Assembly: GCF_014145675.1 (NCBI RefSeq) | Contig: NZ_JACGZW010000019.1 | Span: 1 to 64,000 of the forward strand | Length of the DNA stretch: 64,000 nucleotides | Origin: Amycolatopsis dendrobii | Lineage (GTDB): Bacteria > Actinomycetota > Actinomycetes > Mycobacteriales > Pseudonocardiaceae | Direction of reading: 5' to 3' | In this document: one piece after another, positions 25,570 to 33,469 of the stretch | Layout: each line of letters begins with the position of its first letter | How positions within the stretch are numbered: the first letter of the stretch is position 1 | Position numbers and translations under genes: made by a program | The notes under the pieces: generated by a model | What the model was told of the DNA's origin: nothing | The model's database searches: none | The model's input: the letters and a program-made list of their open reading frames with translations, nothing else

Positions 25570-26169
25570 TCACGGACCCGAGGGCGTCGAGTCCGGCAGC
25601 TCGGCGTCCAGGAACCGGACCAGGTCGTCCGCGGCGGACGGTCCGGCGGGCAGCACGAGCCGATCGGGTGCGTGCGGGTCGAATTCGGGCGTACCGGGCC
25701 AGGGTGGCGGCGCGGGTCCGAGGGCGGCGGCCAGGTCCGCGCCGGACAGTTCGGCGAGGTGGGCGGCGGAGCCGAAACCGGCGGCGGCCACGCGGTGGCG
25801 CGGCATGCCCAGCCGGGCGCCGAGGTAGTCGAGCGCGCCGGCGAGGTCGGCTTCGAGGTCGGGCAGCGCGAGCGCGGCGAAGGCGGCGTCCGCTTTGTCC
25901 GGACCGAAAGTGTGGCCGCCGGTCTCGTAGTAGAACAGCGGCGCGACAGTGACGTATCCGCAGCTCGCGAGCGTGCGGCAGCAGTTTTCGACGGGTTCGT
26001 CGAGTCCGGCGGCCCCGTGCAGCACGAGCACCGCGCCGCGGACTCGCGAACCACGGCCGGGCGGATGCCGCACCAGCAGCGGTGCGGACGTCCGCACCAC
26101 CCGGCGGCGGCGGTTCGCAGGCCCGTGCCCGTGATGGTGGACTTCGGCAGCTTCGATGGTGCCTCCCAC
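25570..26169 (-). CDS. dienelactone-hydrolase-like protein lacking the nucleophile
   Basis: A 199-aa alpha/beta-hydrolase related to dienelactone hydrolase, with the oxyanion-region segment GAVLVLHGAAGL. Where the family has a Cys or Ser nucleophile in a GFCxGG-type elbow, this protein reads AAAGFGSAAHLAE, so the nucleophile position is Gly. The C-terminal His region is also poor. It may be a non-catalytic or strongly diverged enzyme. It follows the ThDP-enzyme gene by 12 bases. Confidence 0.65.
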   Translation of the reverse strand: MGGTIEAAEVHHHGHGPANRRRRVVRTSAPLLVRHPPGRGSRVRGAVLVLHGAAGLDEPVENCCRTLASCGYVTVAPLFYYETGGHTFGPDKADAAFAALALPDLEADLAGALDYLGARLGMPRHRVAAAGFGSAAHLAELSGADLAAALGPAPPPWPGTPEFDPHAPDRLVLPAGPSAADDLVRFLDAELPDSTPSGP

Positions 26170-26181
26170 GTCTGGTCTCCC

Positions 26182-27807
26182 TCAGCTCTCCGGAACCGGC
26201 ACCGGCGGCACGAACGGCCGCGGCGTCGCGGGCAAAGCGGTCACGTCCACCTCGATCACGAACGGCCCCTGCTGGGCCACCGCCTTCGCCAGCGCGTCGG
26301 CGAACTGGCCCGGCTTCGACACCAGCGCGTGCGGCAGGTCCAGCGACTGCGCCATCCGCGCGAAGTCCGGCGTGTACAGGTCGACGCCGGCGCGCTGGCT
26401 GCGGTGGTGGTCCTGCATGTTGCGCAGCACGCCGTATCCGCCGTCGTTGAACACGACCAGCGCGAGCCACGGCCGTTCCTGCGCCAGCGTGCACAGTTCG
26501 CCGAGGTGGACCGCGAGGCCGCCGTCTCCGACCAGCACTGCGGTCGGCGCGTCCGGCGTCGCGAGCGCGGCCCCGATGCCGGTGGCCAGGCCCTGCCCGA
26601 TGCCGCCGCCGACCGGGAACACGTTGGTGCGCGGGTCGTGGATGTCCAGCAGCCGGTTGCCCCACTGGCTGGACGGGATGGTGACGTCGCGGGCGATCAC
26701 GGATTCGGCCGGGAGACCGTCGCGCAGTGCGGCGCAGATCTCCGCGTACGGGCCGATCGCCTCGTTCAGCTTGTCCCGTACGGCTTTCCGGGTCTCGATG
26801 ACGCGTTCGCGCCAGCCCGATTCGGTGCCGGATTCCACAGTGGACAATGCAGCCAGTACCGCCGCGGCGTCGCCTCGCACCCCGACGGTGGCCGGGTAGA
26901 CGCGTCCCAGCGCTTCGGCGTCGACGTCGATCTGCAGATGCCGTTCGGGCAGCTTCAGGTGGTAATGCTTGGTTTCGTTCGAGCGGAAGTGCGTGCCGAT
27001 CGAGACGAGCAGGTCCGCGTCGGCGAGGAGTTGCGCGGCCGACTCGTGCGCGGCGAAGTTCCCGACGACCAGTTCGTGGTTCTCCGGCACCGTGCCGCGA
27101 CCGGAGTTGCTGGTGAACACTGCCGCGCCGAGCCGTTCCGCGAGCGCGCGCACCTCGTCGCGCGCGCCGGTCGCTCCCCCGCCGAGCCAGAACACCGGAC
27201 GGCGTGCGGCAGCGAGCAATTCGGCGGCTTCCGCGAGGACCGCGGCGTCCGGCGGCGGGAGCAGAGTCGGCTCAAGCGAGCCCGGGCGGAACTCATGCCG
27301 CGAGTACTGCAGGTCGATCGGCCACTCGACGCTCGCCGGACCGCTCGGCACCGACAGCGCGTGCCGGATCGCCGCTCGCAGCGTTTCCTCGGCGGTCTCG
27401 ACCGACGTGACCGTGGCCGCGTGCTTGGAAATCGCCGTCAGCATGCCGATCTGGTCGCGCGTCTCGTGGATGACGCCGCGGCCGCTGCCGAGGAATTCGG
27501 AGTCGATCTGGCCGGTCACGTGCAGCACGCGACTGCCCGCCGTGAGCGCCTCGACCAGCGCGCCCGCCGCGTTGCCCGCGCCGGTGCCCGTGCTGGTGAT
27601 CGCGACGCCGAGTCCTCCGCTGGCCCGCGCGAACCCGTCGGCGGCGTTCACCGCGGCCGCTTCGTGCCGCACGGGCACGAACCGCAGATGCTGCGCAACC
27701 GCCTCCACCAGCGGCAGGTTGTGCACACTCACCACGCCGAAGGCGGTGTCCACTCCGGCTTCGGACAGCAGGCGAACGAGAAGCTCGCCTCCGTGACCGT
27801 GATTCAT
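26182..27807 (-). CDS. ThDP-dependent enzyme, acetolactate-synthase/benzoylformate-decarboxylase family
   Basis: A 541-aa thiamine-diphosphate enzyme: N-terminal PYR domain with the catalytic Glu in PVRHEAAAVNAADG, a central Rossmann domain (about 195-320) and a C-terminal PP domain with the GDG-to-N motif from VGDGGLAVHL to VVFNDGGYG. Family members decarboxylate or ligate 2-oxo acids. In this cluster it may act on a 2-oxo acid released after ring cleavage. It is encoded 13 bases after the SDR gene. Confidence 0.88.
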   Translation of the reverse strand: MNHGHGGELLVRLLSEAGVDTAFGVVSVHNLPLVEAVAQHLRFVPVRHEAAAVNAADGFARASGGLGVAITSTGTGAGNAAGALVEALTAGSRVLHVTGQIDSEFLGSGRGVIHETRDQIGMLTAISKHAATVTSVETAEETLRAAIRHALSVPSGPASVEWPIDLQYSRHEFRPGSLEPTLLPPPDAAVLAEAAELLAAARRPVFWLGGGATGARDEVRALAERLGAAVFTSNSGRGTVPENHELVVGNFAAHESAAQLLADADLLVSIGTHFRSNETKHYHLKLPERHLQIDVDAEALGRVYPATVGVRGDAAAVLAALSTVESGTESGWRERVIETRKAVRDKLNEAIGPYAEICAALRDGLPAESVIARDVTIPSSQWGNRLLDIHDPRTNVFPVGGGIGQGLATGIGAALATPDAPTAVLVGDGGLAVHLGELCTLAQERPWLALVVFNDGGYGVLRNMQDHHRSQRAGVDLYTPDFARMAQSLDLPHALVSKPGQFADALAKAVAQQGPFVIEVDVTALPATPRPFVPPVPVPES

Positions 27808-27820
27808 GGGTCCGTCCCTT

Positions 27821-28609
27821 CTAGACGTAACGGGCAATGCCGCCGCCGACGTCGATCGTCGCGCCGGACACGTAGGAGGCACGCGGCGAAAGCAGCGTGA
27901 CGATGGGGAAAGCGACCTCTTCCGCGGTGCCGAGCCTGCCGAGCGGGATTCCGCGATCGGCGGCCAGTTCCGCCGACCAGCCCGCAAAGGACAACTCGCT
28001 GCCGGAAGCCTCGTACCGGCGCCGCCACTGTCCGGTGTCGACCAGTCCGAGGCAGACCGAGTTGACTCGCACGCCGTCCCCGGCCAGTTCGGTCGCCAAC
28101 GTGGTGGAGAGATTGAGCAGTGCCGCCCGCGCCGCCGAAGTGGCCGCCAACCGGGGTTCGGGCTGGCGCGCGAGGATCGCGTTCACGTTCACCACAGCCG
28201 GATTCGCCGCCGTCCGCAACCACGGCAACGCGGCCCGGACGACGTGCAGCACCGAGAAGATTTTGAGGTGCAGCTCGTCCCGCCACTGGTCGTCGGTGGT
28301 CTCGGCGAGCCGCGCCATCAGCGACCGGCCAGCGTTGTTCACGACCCCGGTCAGGCCGCCCAGTTCGCGAGCGGCGTCAGCGACGAACGTTTCGACTCGC
28401 GCTTGGTCGAGCACGTCGCAGGACGCGGTGTACAGCCGGGCTCCCTCGGCGCGGGGCAGATCGGCGAGGGCCTTCTCCAGCCGGACGCCGTCGCGGGCGC
28501 AGGCGGCGACGTGCGCGCCCTCGGCGAGCAGCGCGGCCGCGGTCGCGAGCCCGACGCCGGAGCTGGCCCCGGTCACGAGCACCGCCGCGCCCTTCAATCC
28601 CAAATCCAC
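27821..28609 (-). CDS. SDR-fold protein without the YxxxK pair
   Basis: A 262-aa short-chain dehydrogenase fold. The cofactor motif is intact (VLVTGASSGVGLATA) and so is VNNAG. At the active site the usual Ser is replaced (VVNVNAILA), and the YxxxK position reads ATSAARAAL, so both catalytic Tyr and Lys appear absent. The GTG at 28609 was chosen by the family start and a GAAGGG ahead. It may bind a nucleotide without normal dehydrogenase chemistry, or use other residues. Confidence 0.8.
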   Translation of the reverse strand: MDLGLKGAAVLVTGASSGVGLATAAALLAEGAHVAACARDGVRLEKALADLPRAEGARLYTASCDVLDQARVETFVADAARELGGLTGVVNNAGRSLMARLAETTDDQWRDELHLKIFSVLHVVRAALPWLRTAANPAVVNVNAILARQPEPRLAATSAARAALLNLSTTLATELAGDGVRVNSVCLGLVDTGQWRRRYEASGSELSFAGWSAELAADRGIPLGRLGTAEEVAFPIVTLLSPRASYVSGATIDVGGGIARYV

Positions 28610-28620
28610 GGGTTTTCCCT

Positions 28621-29361
28621 TCAGCTGCAAACGAATCCGCCGTCGACCACGAGGGTCTGGCCGGTGATGTAGGAGGCCGCGTCGGACAGCAGGAACGCCA
28701 CCGAGCCGACGACGTCCTCCGGCTGTTGGGGCCGGGTGAGCGCGCGGTTCATCGCGTACAGATCGTGCCGCTCCTGCGGGATGCCCGCGGTCGCTTCGAC
28801 CTCGGTCAGCCCGGGTGCGACCGCGTTGACGGTCACTCCGTCCGGGCCGCCGTCCCGAGCCATCGCACGGGTCATCGCGATCACCGCGCCTTTGGAGGCC
28901 ACGTACTGGACCAGCCGCGGCGAGCCGTACAGGGCGGCGTCGGACGCGAGGTTCACGATGCGTCCGCCGGTCTGCGCGAGCTGCGGGTACAGCGCGCGGG
29001 AGACGAGCCATGGACCGCGCGCGTTGACGGTCATCAACGTGTCCCACGCTTCGACGTCCAGTTCAGCGAAGTGCTTGCCGCCCACGCCGTCCGCCATCGC
29101 CGCGTTGTTCACCAAGCCGTGCAACGGGCCGAGCTTCGCGACCGCGTCCGCCAAAGCCGCGACCGACTCCGGATCCGCGACATCCGTGTCGATCCGGTGT
29201 GCCGCAACGCCTTCCGCCTGCAACCGGGCGACCCCGTCCGCAGCGCGATCCGGCGACCGTTCGGCGACCACGACGCGACCGCCTTGACGGCCGATCTCGC
29301 GGGCGATCGCCCAGCCGAGACCGCGGCCCGCGCCGGTGACCACATACAGCCGGTCCTTCAT
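28621..29361 (-). CDS. SDR-family dehydrogenase
   Basis: A 246-aa classical short-chain dehydrogenase: VVTGAGRGLGWAIA (cofactor), VNNAAM, the Ser in NLASDAAL and an intact YVASKGAV catalytic motif; C-terminal YITGQTLVVDGGF. The ATG overlaps the stop of the alpha/beta-hydrolase gene by four bases. It probably oxidises a dihydrodiol or alcohol intermediate in the aromatic pathway. The substrate is not inferable. Confidence 0.9.
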   Translation of the reverse strand: MKDRLYVVTGAGRGLGWAIAREIGRQGGRVVVAERSPDRAADGVARLQAEGVAAHRIDTDVADPESVAALADAVAKLGPLHGLVNNAAMADGVGGKHFAELDVEAWDTLMTVNARGPWLVSRALYPQLAQTGGRIVNLASDAALYGSPRLVQYVASKGAVIAMTRAMARDGGPDGVTVNAVAPGLTEVEATAGIPQERHDLYAMNRALTRPQQPEDVVGSVAFLLSDAASYITGQTLVVDGGFVCS

Positions 29362-30146
29362 CGCGCCACCACCGAGTCCGCTTGGGACAGAAAGTCCAAG
29401 ACCTCGGCGGAAAACCGGCGCGGCGATTCCTGATTCGCCGCGTGCCCGCCGGGCAGCACTTCCAGCCGGGCGCCGGGGATCGACGCGGCGAGCCGCCGTG
29501 CCTCGGCCACGCCGGTCACCTGGTCGTGCTCGCCGACGAGCACCAGCGTCGGCACCGAGATCCGGGACAACCGCGGACCGTGGTCCGTCTCCGCCATCGA
29601 TTCCGCGGCGGACGTGTACCCGGGCAGCCGGATGCCCGCCATGATGTCCTCGACGCGTTGCGCCACCGCGGAATCCGCACCAGGTGCGAGCAGCCGAGGC
29701 GAGCGCCGGCGAGCGAATTCCGCCGCACCCACGCGGTTCAGTTCGCTCGGCCGGGCCCGCATCACCGCGGCGCGCTCGGAGTCGACGCCGGAGCCGCGGG
29801 TCGAATCGGCCAGCACCAGCGACCGCACGACCTCCGGGTACTCCAGCGCGACCCGGGTCGCGATCACGCCGCCCCACGAAACGCCGACGAGATGTGCGGG
29901 CACCGCGTCCAGCGAGGTCAGCAGACGGCCGACGAGCGCCGCGTATCCGGCCATGCCCAGCGGCTTCTCCGGATCGGCCGAACCGCCGTAACCCGGCGCG
30001 TCCCAAGCCAGCACACGATGTTTCGGCGCCAGGGCCGCGATCTGCGCGTCGAACGAAGCGCTCGAACCGCCGATTCCGTGCAGCAGCAACACCGGACTGC
30101 CGTCCCCGGCGATCCGCATCTGCACACCGTCCACTGTGGAGGTCAC
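29358..30146 (-). CDS. alpha/beta-hydrolase, possible C-C bond (MCP) hydrolase
   Basis: A 262-aa alpha/beta-hydrolase with a full triad: Ser in LVGVSWGGVIA, Asp in LVGEHDQVTG and His in LPGGHAANQE. The start LLLHGIGGSSASFDAQ is typical of BphD/MhpC-like enzymes that split the ring-cleavage product after extradiol cleavage. The extradiol dioxygenase lies two genes upstream, which supports that role. The GTG start overlaps the aspartate-dehydrogenase-like stop by four bases. Confidence 0.88.
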   Translation of the reverse strand: MTSTVDGVQMRIAGDGSPVLLLHGIGGSSASFDAQIAALAPKHRVLAWDAPGYGGSADPEKPLGMAGYAALVGRLLTSLDAVPAHLVGVSWGGVIATRVALEYPEVVRSLVLADSTRGSGVDSERAAVMRARPSELNRVGAAEFARRRSPRLLAPGADSAVAQRVEDIMAGIRLPGYTSAAESMAETDHGPRLSRISVPTLVLVGEHDQVTGVAEARRLAASIPGARLEVLPGGHAANQESPRRFSAEVLDFLSQADSVVAR

Positions 30147-30922
30147 CGGAACACCGCCCTCGGCGTCGCCAACGCTTCCAGCGCGGACAGCACCGCAAAC
30201 GGCACGACCTGGCTCGACGTCGGCGTCCGCGGCGAAGGCTTGTTCCGGATTTCGAACCGGTACTCCCCCGCCGGCCCGACCGCGGTGATCACGTGCGAGG
30301 TCAACGGCGCGGCCGGATCAGCGATCACTGCCGCCTCCACGACGTCCCAATCCCGCACCGCCAAGGCCACCGACGCGGCCACATTCGCCGACTTCGGGAA
30401 CGCCGCGGTGATCTCCCGCGCGGGCCCGCGCCGCAACTCGACCGGAGCGCTCGCCTGCCGCAACTCCTCCGCCTCCGCCTCGGACATCCACGGCTGGACC
30501 AGCGAAGACGCCTTCTTCGTCGTCTCGATGACCACCCGCTCGAACTGCCCGAGCAGCGCCGCCGAACGCAGCAGGTCGAGCCCGCCGATCGCGCCGGTCG
30601 ACAAATGGACCGCGCCCGGTCCGGCCGCGAGCAGCTTCTCCAGCAGCCCGTCCGCCGCCAGCGCGCCGACCGAAACCACCAGCAGATCGCACCCCGCCGA
30701 CAGCACCTGCGGCCCGGCGTCCGCCAGCGCCCGCTGTCCGGCGGCCTCGACCACCAAGTCCGAAGCGGACAGCAGCTCCGGCAGCGCGCACATCGGCAGC
30801 CCCGCGGGCGAAAGCATCGGGTCGACCACCCCGGCCAGCTGTGCGCCCGGCACCTGCCCGTCGCGCAGCGCCTCGGCGACGACCGAGCCGATCGACCCCG
30901 CGCCCACCACTCCTACCTTCAC
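30143..30922 (-). CDS. aspartate-dehydrogenase-like (NadX family) protein
   Basis: A 259-aa protein with an N-terminal Rossmann domain (KVGVVGAGSIGSVVAEAL) and the DUF108/aspartate dehydrogenase C-terminal domain (FPKSANVAASVALAV). Members oxidise L-aspartate or aminate a 2-oxo acid. In a catabolic setting it may act on an amino or imino acid or be a semialdehyde/lactone dehydrogenase. The GTG at 30922 overlaps the extradiol gene stop as GTGA. Confidence 0.85.
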   Translation of the reverse strand: MKVGVVGAGSIGSVVAEALRDGQVPGAQLAGVVDPMLSPAGLPMCALPELLSASDLVVEAAGQRALADAGPQVLSAGCDLLVVSVGALAADGLLEKLLAAGPGAVHLSTGAIGGLDLLRSAALLGQFERVVIETTKKASSLVQPWMSEAEAEELRQASAPVELRRGPAREITAAFPKSANVAASVALAVRDWDVVEAAVIADPAAPLTSHVITAVGPAGEYRFEIRNKPSPRTPTSSQVVPFAVLSALEALATPRAVFR

Positions 30923-31845
30923 GACTGCCACCACGCCGAGTAGCCGGGATCCGGCACGCCGCGCATGTGCGCGCGGACGTCCTTCGACGGCGGGCCCGCG
31001 GTGCCCCACAGGTCGGACAGCTCCGGCGTGCGCCGCCACACCCGGCACAGCCACGCGTCTTCCTCGACCTGCGCGACCTCGGAGGTGTACTCGCAGACGA
31101 GCCCGGCCGGGTCGGCGAAGTAGCCGAAGGTGTTGCTGCCGGGACCGTGCCTGCCGGGGCCCCACAGCGGCGTGACGCCGTTGTGCTTGAGCCGCCCGAT
31201 GCCGCGCATGAAGTGGTCGATCGAGTTCATCTCGTACGCGATGTGGTTGACCGACGCGAATTCGGCCTGGTTGAACGCGATCACGTGGTGGTCGGCGTTG
31301 CAGCGCAGGAACGCCATCTGGTGCTCGGACCAGTCGGAGATCCGCATGCCCAGCACCCGCGTGTAGAACTCGCAGGCCGCGTCGATGTCGACCGTGTTGA
31401 GCACGACGTGCGCCAGTTTCCGCGGCACCGCGGCGCGGCCGTACGGATCGCCGGGCACGACCGCGTCGACCTCGGCGGACAGTTCCACCAGACGGCCTTC
31501 CGGGTCGGCGAAGCGCAGGCCGTACCCGCCGCCGACCTGGTCGAGCTTGCCGGGCTCGGTGACGAGCGGGACGCCGTGCGCGGCCAGCCGGGCGGCGGCC
31601 GCGTCGACCTCGCGCGGAGTGGCGACGGCGAACGCGATCTTGCCCAGCGCGTTCTGGTCGGCCTGTTCGAGCTGGAGCACGTGGTGCTCGTCGCCGGAAC
31701 CGCGCAGCCACACGGCGCCGCGGTCGGCTTCGACCTGTTGCAGCCCCCAGACTTCGCGGTAGAACTCGCCGGAATCGGCGCACTGCGTCGAACGCAGCGT
31801 CACCGCGCGCAGGGCGCGGAGCCGCGCGATGGGTTCGGCGGACAT
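30919..31845 (-). CDS. type I extradiol ring-cleavage dioxygenase
   Basis: A 308-aa two-module VOC-fold dioxygenase of the BphC/catechol-2,3-dioxygenase type. The Fe(II) ligands are visible in the C-terminal module: His in KLAHVVLNT, His in VNHIAYEM and Glu in LVCEYTSEV. It cleaves a catechol next to the hydroxyl groups. AGGAGG lies before the ATG at 31845. The preceding gene is the Rieske oxygenase that would make the diol. Confidence 0.92.
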   Translation of the reverse strand: MSAEPIARLRALRAVTLRSTQCADSGEFYREVWGLQQVEADRGAVWLRGSGDEHHVLQLEQADQNALGKIAFAVATPREVDAAAARLAAHGVPLVTEPGKLDQVGGGYGLRFADPEGRLVELSAEVDAVVPGDPYGRAAVPRKLAHVVLNTVDIDAACEFYTRVLGMRISDWSEHQMAFLRCNADHHVIAFNQAEFASVNHIAYEMNSIDHFMRGIGRLKHNGVTPLWGPGRHGPGSNTFGYFADPAGLVCEYTSEVAQVEEDAWLCRVWRRTPELSDLWGTAGPPSKDVRAHMRGVPDPGYSAWWQS

Positions 31846-31861
31846 GGGGCCTCCTGGAACG

Positions 31862-32920
31862 TCAGCGGGTCGGGGCGGGCACGGGCGCGGCCGGAGCCGG
31901 TGCGGCGGCGGGAGCGGCGAGCGCGGCGGCCTGGCGGCGGGCTTCCGACCGCAGCAGCCGGCGCATCCGGACGAGCGCGATGTCGTGCTGGTACAGGTTT
32001 TCCCGGTCCCACGCGTCGAGCGGCATCGCCTCGGCCATCTCGCGGTCCTGCTCCAGCACCGCCCAGTGCCGGGCTTCGAGCCGGTTGCGGTAGAGGACGC
32101 GCCAGCTGTCGCGTTCCCAGCCGGAAACCTTGCGGCAGCGCCAGAAGAAGGCCGCGTGCTGCGTTTCGTTGATCGCGCACAGCGCGGCGACGATGGTGAA
32201 CGCACCGCCCGGACCGGCGGTTTCGGGGTACGGGATGTCGAGCGTGACCCACTGCGCGCCCGCGTCGGTGAGCTGCACCCAGTCGAAGTTCACGCCGCGC
32301 TGGTCGGTCTTTTCGAAGACGAACCCGTCGTCGATCGCGCGGATCTGGAAGACGGCCTCGCGCTTGCCGCCGAACATGGTGTGGCTGTTGCGGTGCAGGA
32401 ACGCGCCGTGCATCGGGTCGAGCAGGTTGTCCAGGGAGTAGCCGTAGGGGGCGTCCCATTCGACGTAGCAGAGGAAGTTGTCCCACTCGCCGCCCGCGAT
32501 CGGGTCCGGAAGCTGAAGCGGCGTCGGCTCGGCGGCTTCGTCCAGGCCGAACCAGGCGAATACCGCACCGGCGTGTTCCTCCGCCGGGAACGTCCGCAGC
32601 GCGCGACGGCCCTCCAGCGCACACCCGGGGCTGCCGGGGACCGACACGACGACACCGTCGCCGTCCACCTGCACGCCGTGGTAGTTGCAGGCGACCCGGT
32701 CGCCCATGTGCACGCCGAGCGAAAGCCGCGCGCCGCGGTGCGGACAGCGGTCTTCCTGAACGTGCACGGCCCCGGCGGAGTCGCGCCAGAGCAGCAGTTG
32801 CTCACCGGCCCGCTCGATGCGGGTCAGCTCGCCGCGTTTGACGGTGCCGGACGGGCACAGCGGGTACCAGCGCTCGCGCAGGCCCAGTGCCAGCAGCTCT
32901 TCAGCGGTTTTGGTCGCCAT
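31862..32920 (-). CDS. Rieske non-heme iron oxygenase, alpha subunit
   Basis: A 352-aa oxygenase of the phthalate-dioxygenase/vanillate-demethylase type. The Rieske [2Fe-2S] motif is CPHRGARL with CNYHG 17 residues on. The mononuclear iron site is DNLLDPMHGAFLH. The ATG at 32920 fits a GGGAGG spacing better than the adjacent GTG at 32923. The reductase encoded two genes upstream carries its own ferredoxin domain, matching a class IA system. It probably hydroxylates or demethylates the aromatic substrate. Confidence 0.92.
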   Translation of the reverse strand: MATKTAEELLALGLRERWYPLCPSGTVKRGELTRIERAGEQLLLWRDSAGAVHVQEDRCPHRGARLSLGVHMGDRVACNYHGVQVDGDGVVVSVPGSPGCALEGRRALRTFPAEEHAGAVFAWFGLDEAAEPTPLQLPDPIAGGEWDNFLCYVEWDAPYGYSLDNLLDPMHGAFLHRNSHTMFGGKREAVFQIRAIDDGFVFEKTDQRGVNFDWVQLTDAGAQWVTLDIPYPETAGPGGAFTIVAALCAINETQHAAFFWRCRKVSGWERDSWRVLYRNRLEARHWAVLEQDREMAEAMPLDAWDRENLYQHDIALVRMRRLLRSEARRQAAALAAPAAAPAPAAPVPAPTR

Positions 32921-33141
32921 CACGCCTCCCCTGCCAGCCGGGCGAGTTCGGCGGCGAACGTCTCTTCGGTCCAGTCGGAGCCGTCCGCCGGGCGCAAGCC
33001 GCCCGCGTTGAGCGCGGCGACCACGCCGGGCAGGTCGTGCACGCCCCGGCCGTAGACGGCTTCCAGCTCGTCGGCCAGCGCGTTCTCGTAGCTCGTTGGC
33101 GGGGCGGTGCGGCTCTGCACCGGCCGCAGCTGCAGCGGCAT
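32920..33141 (-). CDS. small protein before the Rieske oxygenase
   Basis: A 73-aa soluble protein, rich in Ala, Leu and Glu, with a helix-turn-helix-like spacing (GVVAALNAGGLRPADGSDWT) reminiscent of the recombinase-like HTH fold seen in small proteins near some dioxygenases. Its stop overlaps the next start, supporting translation. Function is unknown. Confidence 0.6.
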   Translation of the reverse strand: MPLQLRPVQSRTAPPTSYENALADELEAVYGRGVHDLPGVVAALNAGGLRPADGSDWTEETFAAELARLAGEA

Positions 33142-33165
33142 CGGGCGTTCCCTTTCAGTAGTGGT

Positions 33166-33207
33166 CGTGAGTGGCTATGCCGGTTAGCACCGGCATAGCC
33201 ACTCACG
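33166..33207. terminator. CGTGAGTG-type hairpin inside the catabolic cluster
   Basis: Nineteen-base arms (CGTGAGTGGCTATGCCGGT and its exact complement) surround a TAGC loop. It lies between two minus-strand genes, so it probably reduces downstream expression or stabilises the upstream message. The outer CGTGAGTG/CACTCACG ends are shared with 36645-36690. Confidence 0.7.
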
Positions 33208-33211
33208 AGGC

Positions 33212-33460
33212 TCAAGCGGCGGCGGTCGGGGCGAGCACGGCCTGCCCGGCGGCGGTGAGCACCGCGGGCACCCGCAGCCCCGGCCCGCGCGGGGCGGCCG
33301 GTTCGGGGGCGAGCAGCCCGGCCAGCTGGTGCCCGAGGGTCGGGTCGCAGCAAGCGAGGCCGTCGACGTAAAGGTGCGGTTCGCGGCTGCACGTCATCTC
33401 CACGTGCCCCGCGGCGGCGGCGCGCAGCACGGCGAGCTGCCGGTGGGTGTGTCCGGCCAT
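33212..33460 (-). CDS. small ACCD-motif protein, paralogue 1
   Basis: An 82-aa protein with four cysteines in the pattern EMTCSREPHLYVDGLACCD, a Pro-rich middle and a C-terminal LTAAGQAVLAPTAAA. A clear paralogue is encoded at 61365-61634. There is no signal peptide. The clustered Cys and acidic residues could bind metal or an iron-sulfur centre. It sits between the ferredoxin-reductase and the Rieske oxygenase genes, so a role with this electron-transfer chain is possible. No known family is recognised. Confidence 0.65.
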   Translation of the reverse strand: MAGHTHRQLAVLRAAAAGHVEMTCSREPHLYVDGLACCDPTLGHQLAGLLAPEPAAPRGPGLRVPAVLTAAGQAVLAPTAAA

Positions 33461-33469
33461 GGCCGGCTC

